Shown here one piece after another: positions 42,271 to 51,773 of a stretch of 64,000 nucleotides of DNA. The position numbers and the translations under genes are program-made. The notes beneath the pieces are model-generated. The model was not told the DNA's origin and did no database searches. It worked only from the letters and a program-made list of their open reading frames with translations. Location: contig OZ007032.1 of assembly GCA_963931615.1 (NCBI GenBank), positions 1,612,001 to 1,676,000 of the forward strand, in the 5' to 3' direction. The first letter of the stretch is position 1, and every line of letters begins with the position of its first letter. Origin of the DNA: Coprenecus sp902388455 (GTDB lineage Bacteria > Bacteroidota > Bacteroidia > Bacteroidales > UBA932).

Positions 42271-43533
42271 ATGAAATTTTTCCCTTTGCGTACCATCTGC
42301 GCAATGATGGTAATCGCCGTTGTGGGTTCATGTGACAAGAATATAGAACCGACAACAGATCCTATCGCCCTGACCACACCTACAGTTACAGCTTCAGTTG
42401 AGAACAGGAATGTCACCATTTCCTGGAATGCAATTGACAATGCTGTTTCCTACAGCTGGAGTCTGGATGGAGGCTCGGCCAGAAGCACTGACCAGACTAC
42501 AGTTACAGTATCTGCATCTGATCTTGAGGCAGGAGAGCACACTGTATCTGTAACTGCCATGCCTGCCCTGAACTCAAATGAATTTACAGCATCAGAAGCA
42601 GGTACGGCAACATTCACCATCGAAGGACAGGCAGTAAAACTGGATACCCCCTCCATAAATGCAACATCCGACAACAATGCAGGCACCCTTACCCTGTTCT
42701 GGGAGGCAATAGACAACGCCGCATCATACAGATACTGTCTTGATGACGGATCCTGGACAACTACTGAAGAGACATCTGTCATTTTACAGATCGCCGATCT
42801 TGAAGTCGGAGACCACACATTCAATGTGATAGCCGATCCGGAAGAAGGTTCCACCGAATACCTTTCTTCAGATTCAGGAGAATACTCTTTCAGCATTGAA
42901 GCCCAGCAGGTAGAGCCTAATGAGCAGCTTCAGCAATGGATTGGAACATACGCTGTAACATGCTCACAGCGCATCGTAATGGACTACAACGGCTCCATCA
43001 GCATGAACAAGGAGGATATCGAAGGAGAATTCACAGTAACCATAGAACCGTCCACAAGCGCGGACTACGTATGGATATACGGTATGTCACAACTTGGCAA
43101 CTATCCTCTCTGGGGCACCATCCACACAGACGAGTCGGGCAAGTCATATCTGAGTATTGTAACCGGAACAATGGCCATAACCCAGGATGCTGACGGAAAA
43201 GATATGATATGCCTCCCTTTATGCGAGGACTCCAATGGTTCAATCCTCTTCATCACAGGAACCGACTATGCTTTCCTTATAGATCCTGATACCATGGAAA
43301 GTATTCCCAACAGCGGTTCGCTGCAAGATGGCAGAACATTCACAACCCTCGCAGCAGATATATTCTCTGTTGAAGGCAACAGTACCAGTATCTACTATCA
43401 GGATTTCCCTGTGTACATCCCCGCAGGCACATTCACATTCACCAAGACAGAAACAACATCGGCAAATACTCTCAAGGTCCTGAACAAGTCAGACAAAGCA
43501 GTTGTCTCGATCTTTACGTCAGTAGCCAGATAG
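42271..43533 (+). CDS. Lipoprotein with two Fn3-like modules
   Basis: 420 residues. Lipobox AVVGSC. Two tandem modules (about 35-125 and 128-215) share VT.SWNAIDNA(V/A)SY..SLD(G/D)G and LE.G.H....A.P...S.E, recent duplicates of a fibronectin-III-like domain. The C-terminal 200 residues (WIGTYAVTCSQRIVMDYNGSI...) are an unassigned domain that begins like the calycin-type IGTY modules. Last gene of the three-gene operon; a strong hairpin follows at 43579-43619. Confidence 0.72.
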   Translation: MKFFPLRTICAMMVIAVVGSCDKNIEPTTDPIALTTPTVTASVENRNVTISWNAIDNAVSYSWSLDGGSARSTDQTTVTVSASDLEAGEHTVSVTAMPALNSNEFTASEAGTATFTIEGQAVKLDTPSINATSDNNAGTLTLFWEAIDNAASYRYCLDDGSWTTTEETSVILQIADLEVGDHTFNVIADPEEGSTEYLSSDSGEYSFSIEAQQVEPNEQLQQWIGTYAVTCSQRIVMDYNGSISMNKEDIEGEFTVTIEPSTSADYVWIYGMSQLGNYPLWGTIHTDESGKSYLSIVTGTMAITQDADGKDMICLPLCEDSNGSILFITGTDYAFLIDPDTMESIPNSGSLQDGRTFTTLAADIFSVEGNSTSIYYQDFPVYIPAGTFTFTKTETTSANTLKVLNKSDKAVVSIFTSVAR

Positions 43534-43578
43534 TATCCCGCCGAAAATAAGAACAGGAGGCTGTGCCTCTTTTGAACT

Positions 43579-43619
43579 GCACCCCAAAAGTTGGACATAA
43601 AACTTTTGGGGTGCTTTTT
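43579..43619 (+). terminator. Terminator-like hairpin that may be an IS3-family left end
   Basis: GCACCCCAAAAGTT (43579-43592) pairs perfectly over 14 bp with 43601-43614, loop of 8, then TTTTT. It can end the lipoprotein operon. The word TGAACTGCACCCCAAAAGTT preceding and the ATGAAGTACGGTTACGAG that follows (43620 on) also look like the terminal repeat plus the first codons of an IS3/IS150-type orfA, which stops after 10 codons. Confidence 0.7.
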
Positions 43620-43708
43620 ATGAAGTACGGTTACGAGGCTCCTGGGCCGTAAAACGCCAGGGATGGCCTTATTTGAGGCAAAATGTCAGAACAGACAGCC
43701 CCATACCG

Positions 43709-44872
43709 TCAGGCGTAGTGAATCTCCACGACCTTGCCGATGGACTTGAGGCTGGAGGCGAGACGCTCTATCAGCTTTAGCTTCAAAGTGGTGTCTATGG
43801 GCAGTCCCTCGTGGGCCTTGTTGACTCCCTGTCCTACGAAAAACGTGATGTGGGTAGCCTCCTCAAGCAGCATTTCAGCCAGGAGGGATGCACCGTCCTG
43901 CTTGGTGAACATCTTGGGGGTAAGGTCGTTGGGCGAGATGTATTTCTCAGTAAGTTCCAGCAGGCGGCGCAGAGTTATCACGCCCTCGGTCGTCAGGTCT
44001 ATGCCGTCGATGTGACCGATGGGCGGGATATCCTTGTCGGGAAAGTCGAGGCTGGTGGTGACCTTCTTGCCCAGATAGCGGGCCACTATCTGGGAGCTGG
44101 TGCCTCCGCAGACCACCTTCCTGCTGTCGCCCTCCATGAACTTGCCGACATAGTAGTCGTCGTTCTCCTTGTTCACCGGAGGGCCCACCATCAGGTTGAC
44201 GTGCAGGGCCTCGCGCATCTTCAGCGCGGCCACGGTCGTATCGTCGCCCGGCTTGTCCATATACAGGTCGTTGCAGGCAGCCGCCAGCAGCCAGGCCACA
44301 CAGCGGGCGGACATCTCCGGCCGGATATTGCGGTCCAGATGCTCCATGATCTCGCGACGGTCCCAGCCGAAATTGAGCACCCGTCCGATGCCGGCATGGA
44401 CGGTGCCGTCGGACATGACCATCACCACATCCCCGTCACACAGCGACAGCTCAGAGTGATAGACCTTCTTGCCCAGCACATCCAGGGGCTTGCGGTCGAA
44501 ATCGATACAGTGACCGTCGTGATAATATATCGCCTGAGGATTGTCAAACTCGAACAGGTAGCCGTGACCGGCGGAGTCCACGTGAATCACCGAGAATGTC
44601 GAATAGGCCACTCCGCGTACCTTGCACACCGGCAGGGTCTGGATCATGGTCTCGATACAGTCCTCTATGGGGATGTTGTTGGACACCATCGTGCAGAGAA
44701 TCTTGGACGAGAGGGTGGAGAGAATGTTGGCCTTAACCCCGCTGCCCAGCCCGTCAGCCAGGACAAGGGTTGTATATCCGTCGACCGTAACCCCCTCCAC
44801 ATTGTCCCCGCAGAGCTCTTCCCCGTACTTGTTCAGGGAAACGTATCCGTATTCTATAAACAATTCCTTCAT
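43709..44872 (-). CDS. SpoIIE-family PP2C-type phosphatase
   Basis: 387 residues. LVLADGLGSGVKAN and VMVMSDGTVHAGI are metal-binding Asp motifs of PP2C/SpoIIE phosphatases; GDDTTVAALKMR closes the catalytic domain at about 215. The C-terminal ~165 residues are a second conserved region found with this phosphatase type (GGTSSQIVARYLGK). It would dephosphorylate a partner, perhaps an anti-sigma antagonist. It is last in an operon with a hydrogenase-PAS sensor and a ferredoxin, so its activity is probably set by redox or H2. Confidence 0.85.
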   Translation of the reverse strand: MKELFIEYGYVSLNKYGEELCGDNVEGVTVDGYTTLVLADGLGSGVKANILSTLSSKILCTMVSNNIPIEDCIETMIQTLPVCKVRGVAYSTFSVIHVDSAGHGYLFEFDNPQAIYYHDGHCIDFDRKPLDVLGKKVYHSELSLCDGDVVMVMSDGTVHAGIGRVLNFGWDRREIMEHLDRNIRPEMSARCVAWLLAAACNDLYMDKPGDDTTVAALKMREALHVNLMVGPPVNKENDDYYVGKFMEGDSRKVVCGGTSSQIVARYLGKKVTTSLDFPDKDIPPIGHIDGIDLTTEGVITLRRLLELTEKYISPNDLTPKMFTKQDGASLLAEMLLEEATHITFFVGQGVNKAHEGLPIDTTLKLKLIERLASSLKSIGKVVEIHYA

Positions 44873-44890
44873 ATCCTGCGTCCTTGAGTT

Positions 44891-46651
44891 TCAGGCTTTC
44901 TCTTCCGACTTCTCCCTCTCCTCCTCTTCCTGCATGAGGGTCTTCTTGAGCTTGAGCAGGGCCACCTTGGTCTCTGCCGTAGTCTCACCCAGCAGGGAGG
45001 CTATCTCCTGGGCAACGCGCATCTGCTTCTTGATGACGTCGTCGGTAGTGGACAGGGTTTCCATACGCATTTTCCCCAGTTTCTCACTGTACTGTACCTC
45101 ATCGGTTATATCCTTGAGGATGCCGAAGAGAGCATGGTTGCTCTTTAGAATACTGATGGACAGGTCTATGTGCTTCTTAGTCTCAGACACGTACATCTTC
45201 TTGCGCACATACTGTTTCCCGGAGTTCTGGGCTATGAGGAATTCGGTGGGATTGAAGAAGTCCACAGCAGGCAGGCCCTTGACATTGACGGTGGTGATGC
45301 CAAGCAGCTCACGGGCCTTGGCGTTGATATCCACCACATTCATGTCGCTGTCCAGGACGACGATACCCTCGGGGCTGTTGTGGATGATCTCGTAGGACAT
45401 GGACTCCGCCCTCTCTCGCATGTAAGGCAGACAGATATCGATGTCCGCATAGCCGTTGAAGACAGCCCAGGCTTTCTCGCGGCAGGTAGGATATCCGCAG
45501 GAGCCGCAGTTGAGTTCGTCCTCGGGCTTGAACTTGCCGGTACGGCGGAGTATCTCCTCTATCTGCTCCGGGGTAGGTATCAGGCTCCTGTTCTCGATCC
45601 TGGGATATGCCGCGGAAATATCCACAGTGTACTCGCGGTCGCCTTCCTTCTCGGGCGGCAGGGCCTCGCACTCCCGACGCACATAACGTTTCACATCGAC
45701 CGTCGCACGCACGCCCTCACCGTCGCCTACCAAGCTGCACGGGCCGCTGACACAGGCATTCTCGCACATATTCATCTCGAAGAACACCCCGCTGACCTTA
45801 TCGATATTCTCCAGGGTATTGACGCAGTTCAGCGGACCGTCCACCGCCACATAGTCGTATCCCTGTGGACGGGCCTCGAACGCATGGATGATACCCCTGC
45901 GGATGGGATAGGACTTGCTGCGGTTGGCCGGATTCTCCCCGGGTATGCCGGTACAGCCGTATCTCTCCCCCTCCAGGGCCACAGCGTCAGGCAGGGGGAA
46001 GGTAAGTCCCCTCTCCACCATCAGCCGGCGCAGGTCCTCGAAGGTCAGCACTCCGGCTATCAGTCCGCTCTCACGGGCCTCCCTCTTCTTGGCAATGCAG
46101 GGTCCTATGAAAATGACCTTGCAGCCGGGAAATCTCTGCCTCAACATCTTGGCATGTGCAATCATCGGGGAATCCACCGGTGCGAGGTACTTCAGGGCAT
46201 CGGGATGATACTCCTGGATGAGGCGGCAGAGGGCCGGACAGGCGGAGGTGATGAAATTCTTATACTCTCCTGTGGCAATGCACCTGGCATATTCCTTGGT
46301 CACGGCATTGGCTCCGACGGCCGTCTCCTCGGCGAAGGCGAAGCCGAGCTTGAGCAGTACGGCCTCCATCTGGGCGAAGCTCTGAAGACGGAAGGAGGAT
46401 ATGAAGGACGGGGCAATGCTCGCCACCACATTGTCCCCCGAGAGCAGGAGGGCGTCCACCTCCTCCTTCTCGCTGTGGACGATCTTGGCATTCTGAGGGC
46501 AGACTACCGTACAGCGTCCGCAGAGGATACAGCGTTCCTTGATGATCTGAGCCTGATGGTTCTTGACCTCAATGGCTTTCACCGGGCATTCCCTGAGACA
46601 TTTGTAGCAGTCCTTGCACCTGGCTTTCTTAAATTCGAGATATTCTTTCAT
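44891..46651 (-). CDS. Sensory [FeFe]-hydrogenase-like protein with PAS domain (HydS type)
   Basis: 586 residues. N-terminal 2x[4Fe-4S] ferredoxin (Cys12/15/18/22 and 41/44/47/51). Hydrogenase H-domain: TSACPAL (Cys138), GPCIAKKREARE (Cys185) and MNMCENAC (Cys296, Cys300), so all four H-cluster Cys positions appear kept, but the third motif differs from the catalytic CPGGC form. Then CGSCGYPTC, a further Fe-S motif near 380, and a PAS domain (about 425-530) plus coiled coil with many Glu. There is no kinase or HTH output; the SpoIIE gene next door supplies it. This order matches sensory group C enzymes described in anaerobes. Confidence 0.87.
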   Translation of the reverse strand: MKEYLEFKKARCKDCYKCLRECPVKAIEVKNHQAQIIKERCILCGRCTVVCPQNAKIVHSEKEEVDALLLSGDNVVASIAPSFISSFRLQSFAQMEAVLLKLGFAFAEETAVGANAVTKEYARCIATGEYKNFITSACPALCRLIQEYHPDALKYLAPVDSPMIAHAKMLRQRFPGCKVIFIGPCIAKKREARESGLIAGVLTFEDLRRLMVERGLTFPLPDAVALEGERYGCTGIPGENPANRSKSYPIRRGIIHAFEARPQGYDYVAVDGPLNCVNTLENIDKVSGVFFEMNMCENACVSGPCSLVGDGEGVRATVDVKRYVRRECEALPPEKEGDREYTVDISAAYPRIENRSLIPTPEQIEEILRRTGKFKPEDELNCGSCGYPTCREKAWAVFNGYADIDICLPYMRERAESMSYEIIHNSPEGIVVLDSDMNVVDINAKARELLGITTVNVKGLPAVDFFNPTEFLIAQNSGKQYVRKKMYVSETKKHIDLSISILKSNHALFGILKDITDEVQYSEKLGKMRMETLSTTDDVIKKQMRVAQEIASLLGETTAETKVALLKLKKTLMQEEEEREKSEEKA

Positions 46652-46681
46652 AAGCTTGGATTGTCAGTACCGGGCCCCGGG

Positions 46682-46960
46682 TCACGGCTGGGGCAGGCCG
46701 AGCTTGGGATACACTTCCGTGAGGAACTTTTCCTCGATATTGTCCTTATTGACTCCCCGGACGAAGACGTCCGCGGAGCCGTCGAGAGCCTCCTCGGTCC
46801 TCATTACGACTCCGTCGGCGCACTGTCCGAAGCAGAAACTGGCCTGAAGCTCGATGAGCTCCTCCACGTCGTACTTACGCAGCATCTCCTTCATACCTTC
46901 GACCACGTCGTAGGAGCCTTTGAGGTGACAGGAGCTTCCTATGCAGATTTTAACTATCAT
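46682..46960 (-). CDS. Thioredoxin-like [2Fe-2S] ferredoxin
   Basis: 92 residues. KICIGSSCHLKGS supplies two cysteines and CFGQCADG two more, the C-x4-C ... C-x3-C pattern of the NuoE/HydC-type thioredoxin-fold 2Fe-2S protein. It likely passes electrons to or from the hydrogenase-like sensor encoded 30 bases downstream. Same operon as the SpoIIE phosphatase. Confidence 0.88.
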   Translation of the reverse strand: MIVKICIGSSCHLKGSYDVVEGMKEMLRKYDVEELIELQASFCFGQCADGVVMRTEEALDGSADVFVRGVNKDNIEEKFLTEVYPKLGLPQP

Positions 46961-46981
46961 TATCCTGTGTCGTATCGCGGA

Positions 46982-48379
46982 TTACTGTTTCATTGCCTCC
47001 ACCTCTTCGGCCGTCATGGGCTTGTAGAGCTTGCCGAGCCGGCGTTTCCCGTCCGGAGTGATTAGGTAGTCCTCCTCGTTGCGCAGGCCGCCGAAGCCCT
47101 TGAACTTCTCGATCTCGTCGTAGTTGAGGAAGTCCTTGAACTTACCCTGGCTCCGCCACAGGTCGATGAGTTCCGGGATGAAGTAGATACCGGGCTCGAT
47201 GGTGAGTACGAAGCCGGGCTCCAGGGGACGGGCCAGACGCAAGGACTTGAAACCGAAGGTAGCGCTCTTGGGATGACCGTCGTAGCCGACCCACACCTCA
47301 CCCAGGTTCTCCATGTCATGTACGTCCAGGCCCATCATGTGGCCCAGACCGCAGGGGAAGAACATGGCGTAGGCTCCCTCGCTGGCCACCTCGGCGGGAT
47401 CTCCGGTCACAAGACCGATGCTCTTGAGGTCGGCTGCGATGGTCTCCGCAACCTTGAGGTGAATCTCCCGGAAAGCGATTCCGGGCCTAAGGGCATCCAC
47501 AGCAACGGTATGCGCGTGCAGAGCCATATCGTATATCATCTTCTGCTGTTCTGTGAAACGCTTGCTGACAGGAGCCGTAGAGGAGAGGTCACCTGCATAG
47601 TGCAGGGAACTCTCGGCACCGGCATCGAGCAGGAAGAGGTCTCCCTCCTGCAGGATATTGCCGTGATAGTGGTTGTGCAGAGTCTGTCCGTTGACGGTGG
47701 CGATGACCGGGAATGAGAGGCCCGCTCCCTTGCGCAGGGCTATTTCAGTCACGGCCGAGGCCACCTCAGCCTCCGATATGCCGGGACGCACCATCCGCAT
47801 CATGGCCTGGTGCATCTCCACGGAAATGTCCACGGCCTCCTCTATCTGGTCGATCTCCGCGGGACTCTTGTGGTTCCTCATGTTGACTACCGACTTGACG
47901 AACGGTATCGACGCCTGTTCGGTCTGAGCCGGTCCGGGCAGTCCCGTGAGGTCAAATATCCTCAAAGTATGCTCCGGTCTGTATGCAGGGAGGAAATGCA
48001 CCATACGTCCGCGGTTCATCGCTCTCTGCACCTGTTCCTTGAGCCTGGCCGCCGGCTCGGTCCTGTCGACTCCGGCCTTGTCGCACCGCTCCCTCAGGGT
48101 GGGCTGGCTGCCCATCCACACGATGTCGTCTATGGTCAGCTCGTCACCGAAAACCGTGGAGATCCCCTCATCTATGTCCAGCAGGGCCCCCAGACCTGGA
48201 AAGTCCAGGCCGAAGAAATACAGGAATGTCGAGTCCTGACGGAAAGGATAGGTGTTGTCCTTGTAGTTCATCCCGGACTCGTCGTTGCCCAGGAACAGGA
48301 GAAGGCCTTTCTCACCGTGGTACTTCATGTCAGCAACCAGGCGGGCCCTCCGCTCGATATAGGTCTCTCTTGAAAACAT
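46982..48379 (-). CDS. pepP: Xaa-Pro aminopeptidase (M24B)
   Basis: 465 residues. N-terminal creatinase-like domain (LLLFLGNDESGMNYKDNTYPFRQDSTFLYFFG), then the pita-bread domain with metal ligands in LLDAGAESSLHYAGDLSSTAP, HMMGLDVHD, and EPGIYF. Cleaves N-terminal residues before proline. It is first in the transcript leading to the ferredoxin and hydrogenase-like genes, although the two functions look unrelated. Confidence 0.93.
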   Translation of the reverse strand: MFSRETYIERRARLVADMKYHGEKGLLLFLGNDESGMNYKDNTYPFRQDSTFLYFFGLDFPGLGALLDIDEGISTVFGDELTIDDIVWMGSQPTLRERCDKAGVDRTEPAARLKEQVQRAMNRGRMVHFLPAYRPEHTLRIFDLTGLPGPAQTEQASIPFVKSVVNMRNHKSPAEIDQIEEAVDISVEMHQAMMRMVRPGISEAEVASAVTEIALRKGAGLSFPVIATVNGQTLHNHYHGNILQEGDLFLLDAGAESSLHYAGDLSSTAPVSKRFTEQQKMIYDMALHAHTVAVDALRPGIAFREIHLKVAETIAADLKSIGLVTGDPAEVASEGAYAMFFPCGLGHMMGLDVHDMENLGEVWVGYDGHPKSATFGFKSLRLARPLEPGFVLTIEPGIYFIPELIDLWRSQGKFKDFLNYDEIEKFKGFGGLRNEEDYLITPDGKRRLGKLYKPMTAEEVEAMKQ

Positions 48380-48411
48380 GGCATTAGGTTTTATAGGTTG
48401 TATCTGGTGGT

Positions 48412-48419
48412 CAAAGATA
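48412..48419 (-). promoter_or_regulatory. -7 element of pepP and the downstream sensor operon
   Basis: Minus-strand TATCTTTG, full match, 33 bases before the ATG at 48379. Confidence 0.55.
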
Positions 48420-48431
48420 CAAAATTTTATC

Positions 48432-48439
48432 TACATTTG
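48432..48439 (+). promoter_or_regulatory. -7 element of the isoaspartyl peptidase gene
   Basis: TACATTTG, full match, 31 bases before ATG 48470. It is divergent from the pepP promoter, 13 bases away, so the two promoters share their upstream DNA. Confidence 0.55.
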
Positions 48440-48469
48440 TGGTCAGCTTAAATCAAATTCCGAAACCGC

Positions 48470-49504
48470 ATGAAAAAAATACTGGCATCCGCTATTCTGC
48501 CTTTCATGGCAATCGCCTTACCGTGCTGCACCGGTTCTGGCAACGTAAACACCCATAACGTCCCCAGTCCGCAAAGAGAGTACGTCATCGTCGTCCACGG
48601 CGGCGCCGGCGAGATGGGGGAGCAGGCCGATGACCCCGACATCGCGGGTCGCTATTACGCTGCACTCGACACCGCCCTCAACATAGGCAGGGAGGTGCTT
48701 GACAGCGGAGGCGACGGCTCAGAAGCGGTAAGGTCAGTCATCCGCTATTTCGAGAGCAATCCCCTGTTCAATGCCGGAGTCGGAGCGACCATCTCCGCCG
48801 AAGGTTACTTCGAGCTGGATGCCGCAATCATGGAAGGCAGGGACCTCAGTGCCGGAGCGGTGGCGGGAGTGCGCCACGTTAAGCATCCCATTGACGCCGC
48901 ATACGCCGTAAAGACCGCCACCCCCCATGTGATGCTCAGCGGCACCGGCGCGGACCGTTTCGCCCAGGAGCAGGGTCTTGAGACAGTGGAGGACAACTCC
49001 TACTTCGCCACCCCGAAGACCATGAAATGGGTCAAGGAGTTCCAGGCCAAGTCCAGGAAGAACGGCACGGTGGGCTGCGTCGTCCTCGACTCCGAGGGCA
49101 ATCTGACCGCAGGCACCAGCACCGGAGGTATGTTCGGCAAGAAATGGGGCCGCATCGGTGACGCCCCTGTCATCGGAGCCGGCACCTACGCCGACAACGA
49201 AGGAGTCGCAGTCTCCTGCACAGGCCACGGCGAATATTTCATCCGCCACTCAGTCGCATTCAACCTCAACGCCAGGTACAAATTCCTCGGTGAGAGCCTC
49301 GAGGAAGCTGCACGCCACATCATCTTCAATGAGCTGAACCGCGAGGAGGGCAACGGAGGGCTCATCGCCGTCGACCGACACGGCAACATCGCCATGCCCT
49401 TCAACTGCAGCGGCATGTACCGCGGATACCTGTACAAGGAGAAAGGCTCCGGCAGGATCGTCGAGGCCTACGGCATCTCCGACAAAATGATTGAGAAACC
49501 ATAA
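48470..49504 (+). CDS. Isoaspartyl peptidase / L-asparaginase (Ntn, T2 family) lipoprotein
   Basis: 344 residues. Signal peptide ending ALPCC, so probably lipidated. IVVHGGAGEMG and NAGVGATIS open the alpha chain; KNGTVGCVVLDSEGN contains the Thr nucleophile (Thr200), where self-cleavage creates the beta chain; GTSTGGMFGKKWGRIGDAPVIGAGTYAD follows. Removes isoaspartyl residues from peptides in the periplasm. Followed by a DPP-IV-like peptidase gene 22 bases on, which suggests joint peptide use. Confidence 0.92.
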   Translation: MKKILASAILPFMAIALPCCTGSGNVNTHNVPSPQREYVIVVHGGAGEMGEQADDPDIAGRYYAALDTALNIGREVLDSGGDGSEAVRSVIRYFESNPLFNAGVGATISAEGYFELDAAIMEGRDLSAGAVAGVRHVKHPIDAAYAVKTATPHVMLSGTGADRFAQEQGLETVEDNSYFATPKTMKWVKEFQAKSRKNGTVGCVVLDSEGNLTAGTSTGGMFGKKWGRIGDAPVIGAGTYADNEGVAVSCTGHGEYFIRHSVAFNLNARYKFLGESLEEAARHIIFNELNREEGNGGLIAVDRHGNIAMPFNCSGMYRGYLYKEKGSGRIVEAYGISDKMIEKP

Positions 49505-49526
49505 CCCATTTAACACATTTTCCATA

Positions 49527-51773
49527 ATGAAATATTCCAAACTCCTCTCTGCGGCAGCGGCCTTCCTACTGACCACCGCTGCCGTTGTTCCGACGTCAGC
49601 TCAGGACAATAACAAACTGACCCTCGAGGACATATACAAGAACTACACTTACTCGGCCAAGGGCGTGAGCGCCTTCCGATGGGCCGAGGACGGCCACTCC
49701 TTCCTCACGATTGAGAGGGACGAGGCCACAGGAGGACAGAACATTGTCCTCAATGACATCAGGACCGGGGAGAAGACAGTCACCGTAGCCGCCTCCTCCC
49801 TCATCCCCGAAGGATGGGACCGTCCCCTGACCGTCAACGGCTACACCTGGTCGCCCGACGGCTCGCAGCTGATGATCTACACTGACGCGCAGCGCGTGTG
49901 GAGGACGGCCAAGAGAGGCAACTACTGGCTCTACACCCCCGCTTCGGGTGAGCTCCGCCAGCTCGGCCTCCAGGGCTTCGAGCCCTGCTGGATGCAGTTC
50001 GCCAAGTTCTCTCCCGACGGAACGAAGATCGCCTACGTGTATAAGAACAACCTCTACGTAGAGAGCCTCGCCGACAGCACCGTCCGCCAGCTGACCTCCG
50101 ACGGCAACGACGAGATCATCAACGGCCAGTTCGACTGGGTCTACGAGGAGGAACTGCACCAACAGGACGGCTGGCGCTGGAGCCCTGACAGCCGGAGCAT
50201 CGCCTACTGGCAGTTCGACACCCGCGGCACCGGCACCTTCTACATGATAGACAACATCGACTCGATATACTCCACCGTCATTCCCCTGCCCTATCCCAAG
50301 GCCGGCACCACCAACTCAGCCGCCCGCATCGGCGTAGTGGACGTGGATGCCGCTGAGCCCGCCACCCGCTGGTTCGAGTTCGAGGGCGACCCGAGGGAGC
50401 ACTACCTGGCCCGCATGGAGTTCGTGCCCGGCTCGGACGAGGTGATGATCCAGAGGCTCAACCGCGCCCAGAACACCGACTGGGTCTTCTACGGCAATAT
50501 CCGCACGATGGAGCTCACCCCCGTGCTCACCGAGACCGACGAGGCCTTCCTCGACGTGCATGACGACATCGTATGGCTCGAGGACGGCAAATATTTCACC
50601 TGGACAAGCGAAAGGGACGGCTGGAGACATCTCTACCGCGTATCCCGCGACGGCAGCGACATGACCCTGATCACCAACGGGGACTTTGACTACGAGAGCA
50701 TCGTACGCATCGACACCGAGGGCGGCTGGGTCTACTACATCGGCACCCCCGACAGCCCCATAGACCGCTACCTCTACCGCAGCCGCCTGGACGGCAAGGG
50801 AGAGCCCGAGCGCCTGACTCCAGCAGACGCTCCCGCCGGACACCATTACTACAACATCTCGCCGGACGCCAAGTACGCCATGCACACCTTCAGCAACAGC
50901 GAGACCCCTACCGTCTACGAGATAGTCACCCTGCCCAGGCACAAGACAGTCCGCGTACTGGAGGACAACCATGAGCTGGCCGAGAAGTTTGCCGCCCTGG
51001 AGCTCAACCCCAAGGAATTCTTCCGCGTGGATATCGGCGAGGTGGTGCTCGACGGCTGGATGATCAAGCCCGCCGGCTTCGACCCTTCACAGAAATATCC
51101 GGTCATTTTCTACATCTACGGAGAGCCCTGGCAGTCCACCGTACAGAACTCCTGGGGAGGAGGCGACCTCTGGAGCCGGTTCCTCGCCCAGCAGGGATAT
51201 GTCGTGATGAGCGTCGATCCCCGCGGCACGGCTACCCCGAGAGGACATGAGTGGCGCAAATGCGTACACGGCAAGATCGGCATCCTGCCCATCGCCGACC
51301 ATGCCGCAGCAGTCACCCGGCTCCTGCAGAACTACAGCTTCATGGACCCCGCCCGTATCGGCATCTGGGGCTGGAGCGGCGGCGGCTCGTCCACGGCTCA
51401 CCTGATGTTCAAGTATCCCGACATCTACTCCACAGGTATCGCAGTGGCAGGAGTGTATTCCCTCTATCTGTACGACACCATCTACCAGGAAAGATACTCC
51501 GGAATCCCCTCGCTCAATCCGCAGAGTTACCATGACGGCTCGGCCATCAACTTCGCCGGAGGGCTCAAGGGCGACCTGCTGCTGATTCACGGCACAGGCG
51601 ACGACAACGTCCACTACCAGTGCTGCGAGATGCTGGTCAACGAGCTCATCCGCCAGAACAAGATGTTCTACCAGCTTTCCTATCCGATGCGTACCCACGG
51701 CATCTCGGAGCGGGAGAATACGACTTATCACCTGTATCAGTCCATGTTCAAATTCTGGGAGGATAATTTATAA
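49527..51773 (+). CDS. Dipeptidyl peptidase IV-like S9 prolyl peptidase
   Basis: 748 residues from ATG 49527 (MKYSKLLSAAAAFLLTTA, signal peptide to TSAQ). N-terminal beta-propeller contains the DWVYEEEL motif of DPP-IV (Glu pair binding the peptide N-terminus). The hydrolase domain has GWSGGGSS with Ser617, GTGDDNVH with Asp692, and MRTHGIS with His724. Removes X-Pro dipeptides from peptides in the periplasm or at the surface. The last base of its stop overlaps the ATG of the PAS gene. Confidence 0.93.
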   Translation: MKYSKLLSAAAAFLLTTAAVVPTSAQDNNKLTLEDIYKNYTYSAKGVSAFRWAEDGHSFLTIERDEATGGQNIVLNDIRTGEKTVTVAASSLIPEGWDRPLTVNGYTWSPDGSQLMIYTDAQRVWRTAKRGNYWLYTPASGELRQLGLQGFEPCWMQFAKFSPDGTKIAYVYKNNLYVESLADSTVRQLTSDGNDEIINGQFDWVYEEELHQQDGWRWSPDSRSIAYWQFDTRGTGTFYMIDNIDSIYSTVIPLPYPKAGTTNSAARIGVVDVDAAEPATRWFEFEGDPREHYLARMEFVPGSDEVMIQRLNRAQNTDWVFYGNIRTMELTPVLTETDEAFLDVHDDIVWLEDGKYFTWTSERDGWRHLYRVSRDGSDMTLITNGDFDYESIVRIDTEGGWVYYIGTPDSPIDRYLYRSRLDGKGEPERLTPADAPAGHHYYNISPDAKYAMHTFSNSETPTVYEIVTLPRHKTVRVLEDNHELAEKFAALELNPKEFFRVDIGEVVLDGWMIKPAGFDPSQKYPVIFYIYGEPWQSTVQNSWGGGDLWSRFLAQQGYVVMSVDPRGTATPRGHEWRKCVHGKIGILPIADHAAAVTRLLQNYSFMDPARIGIWGWSGGGSSTAHLMFKYPDIYSTGIAVAGVYSLYLYDTIYQERYSGIPSLNPQSYHDGSAINFAGGLKGDLLLIHGTGDDNVHYQCCEMLVNELIRQNKMFYQLSYPMRTHGISERENTTYHLYQSMFKFWEDNL

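Noticed and set aside
45170..47065. Plus-strand open frame of 631 codons opposite the hydrogenase-like gene
   Set aside because: Antisense to well-supported genes and without any recognisable motif.
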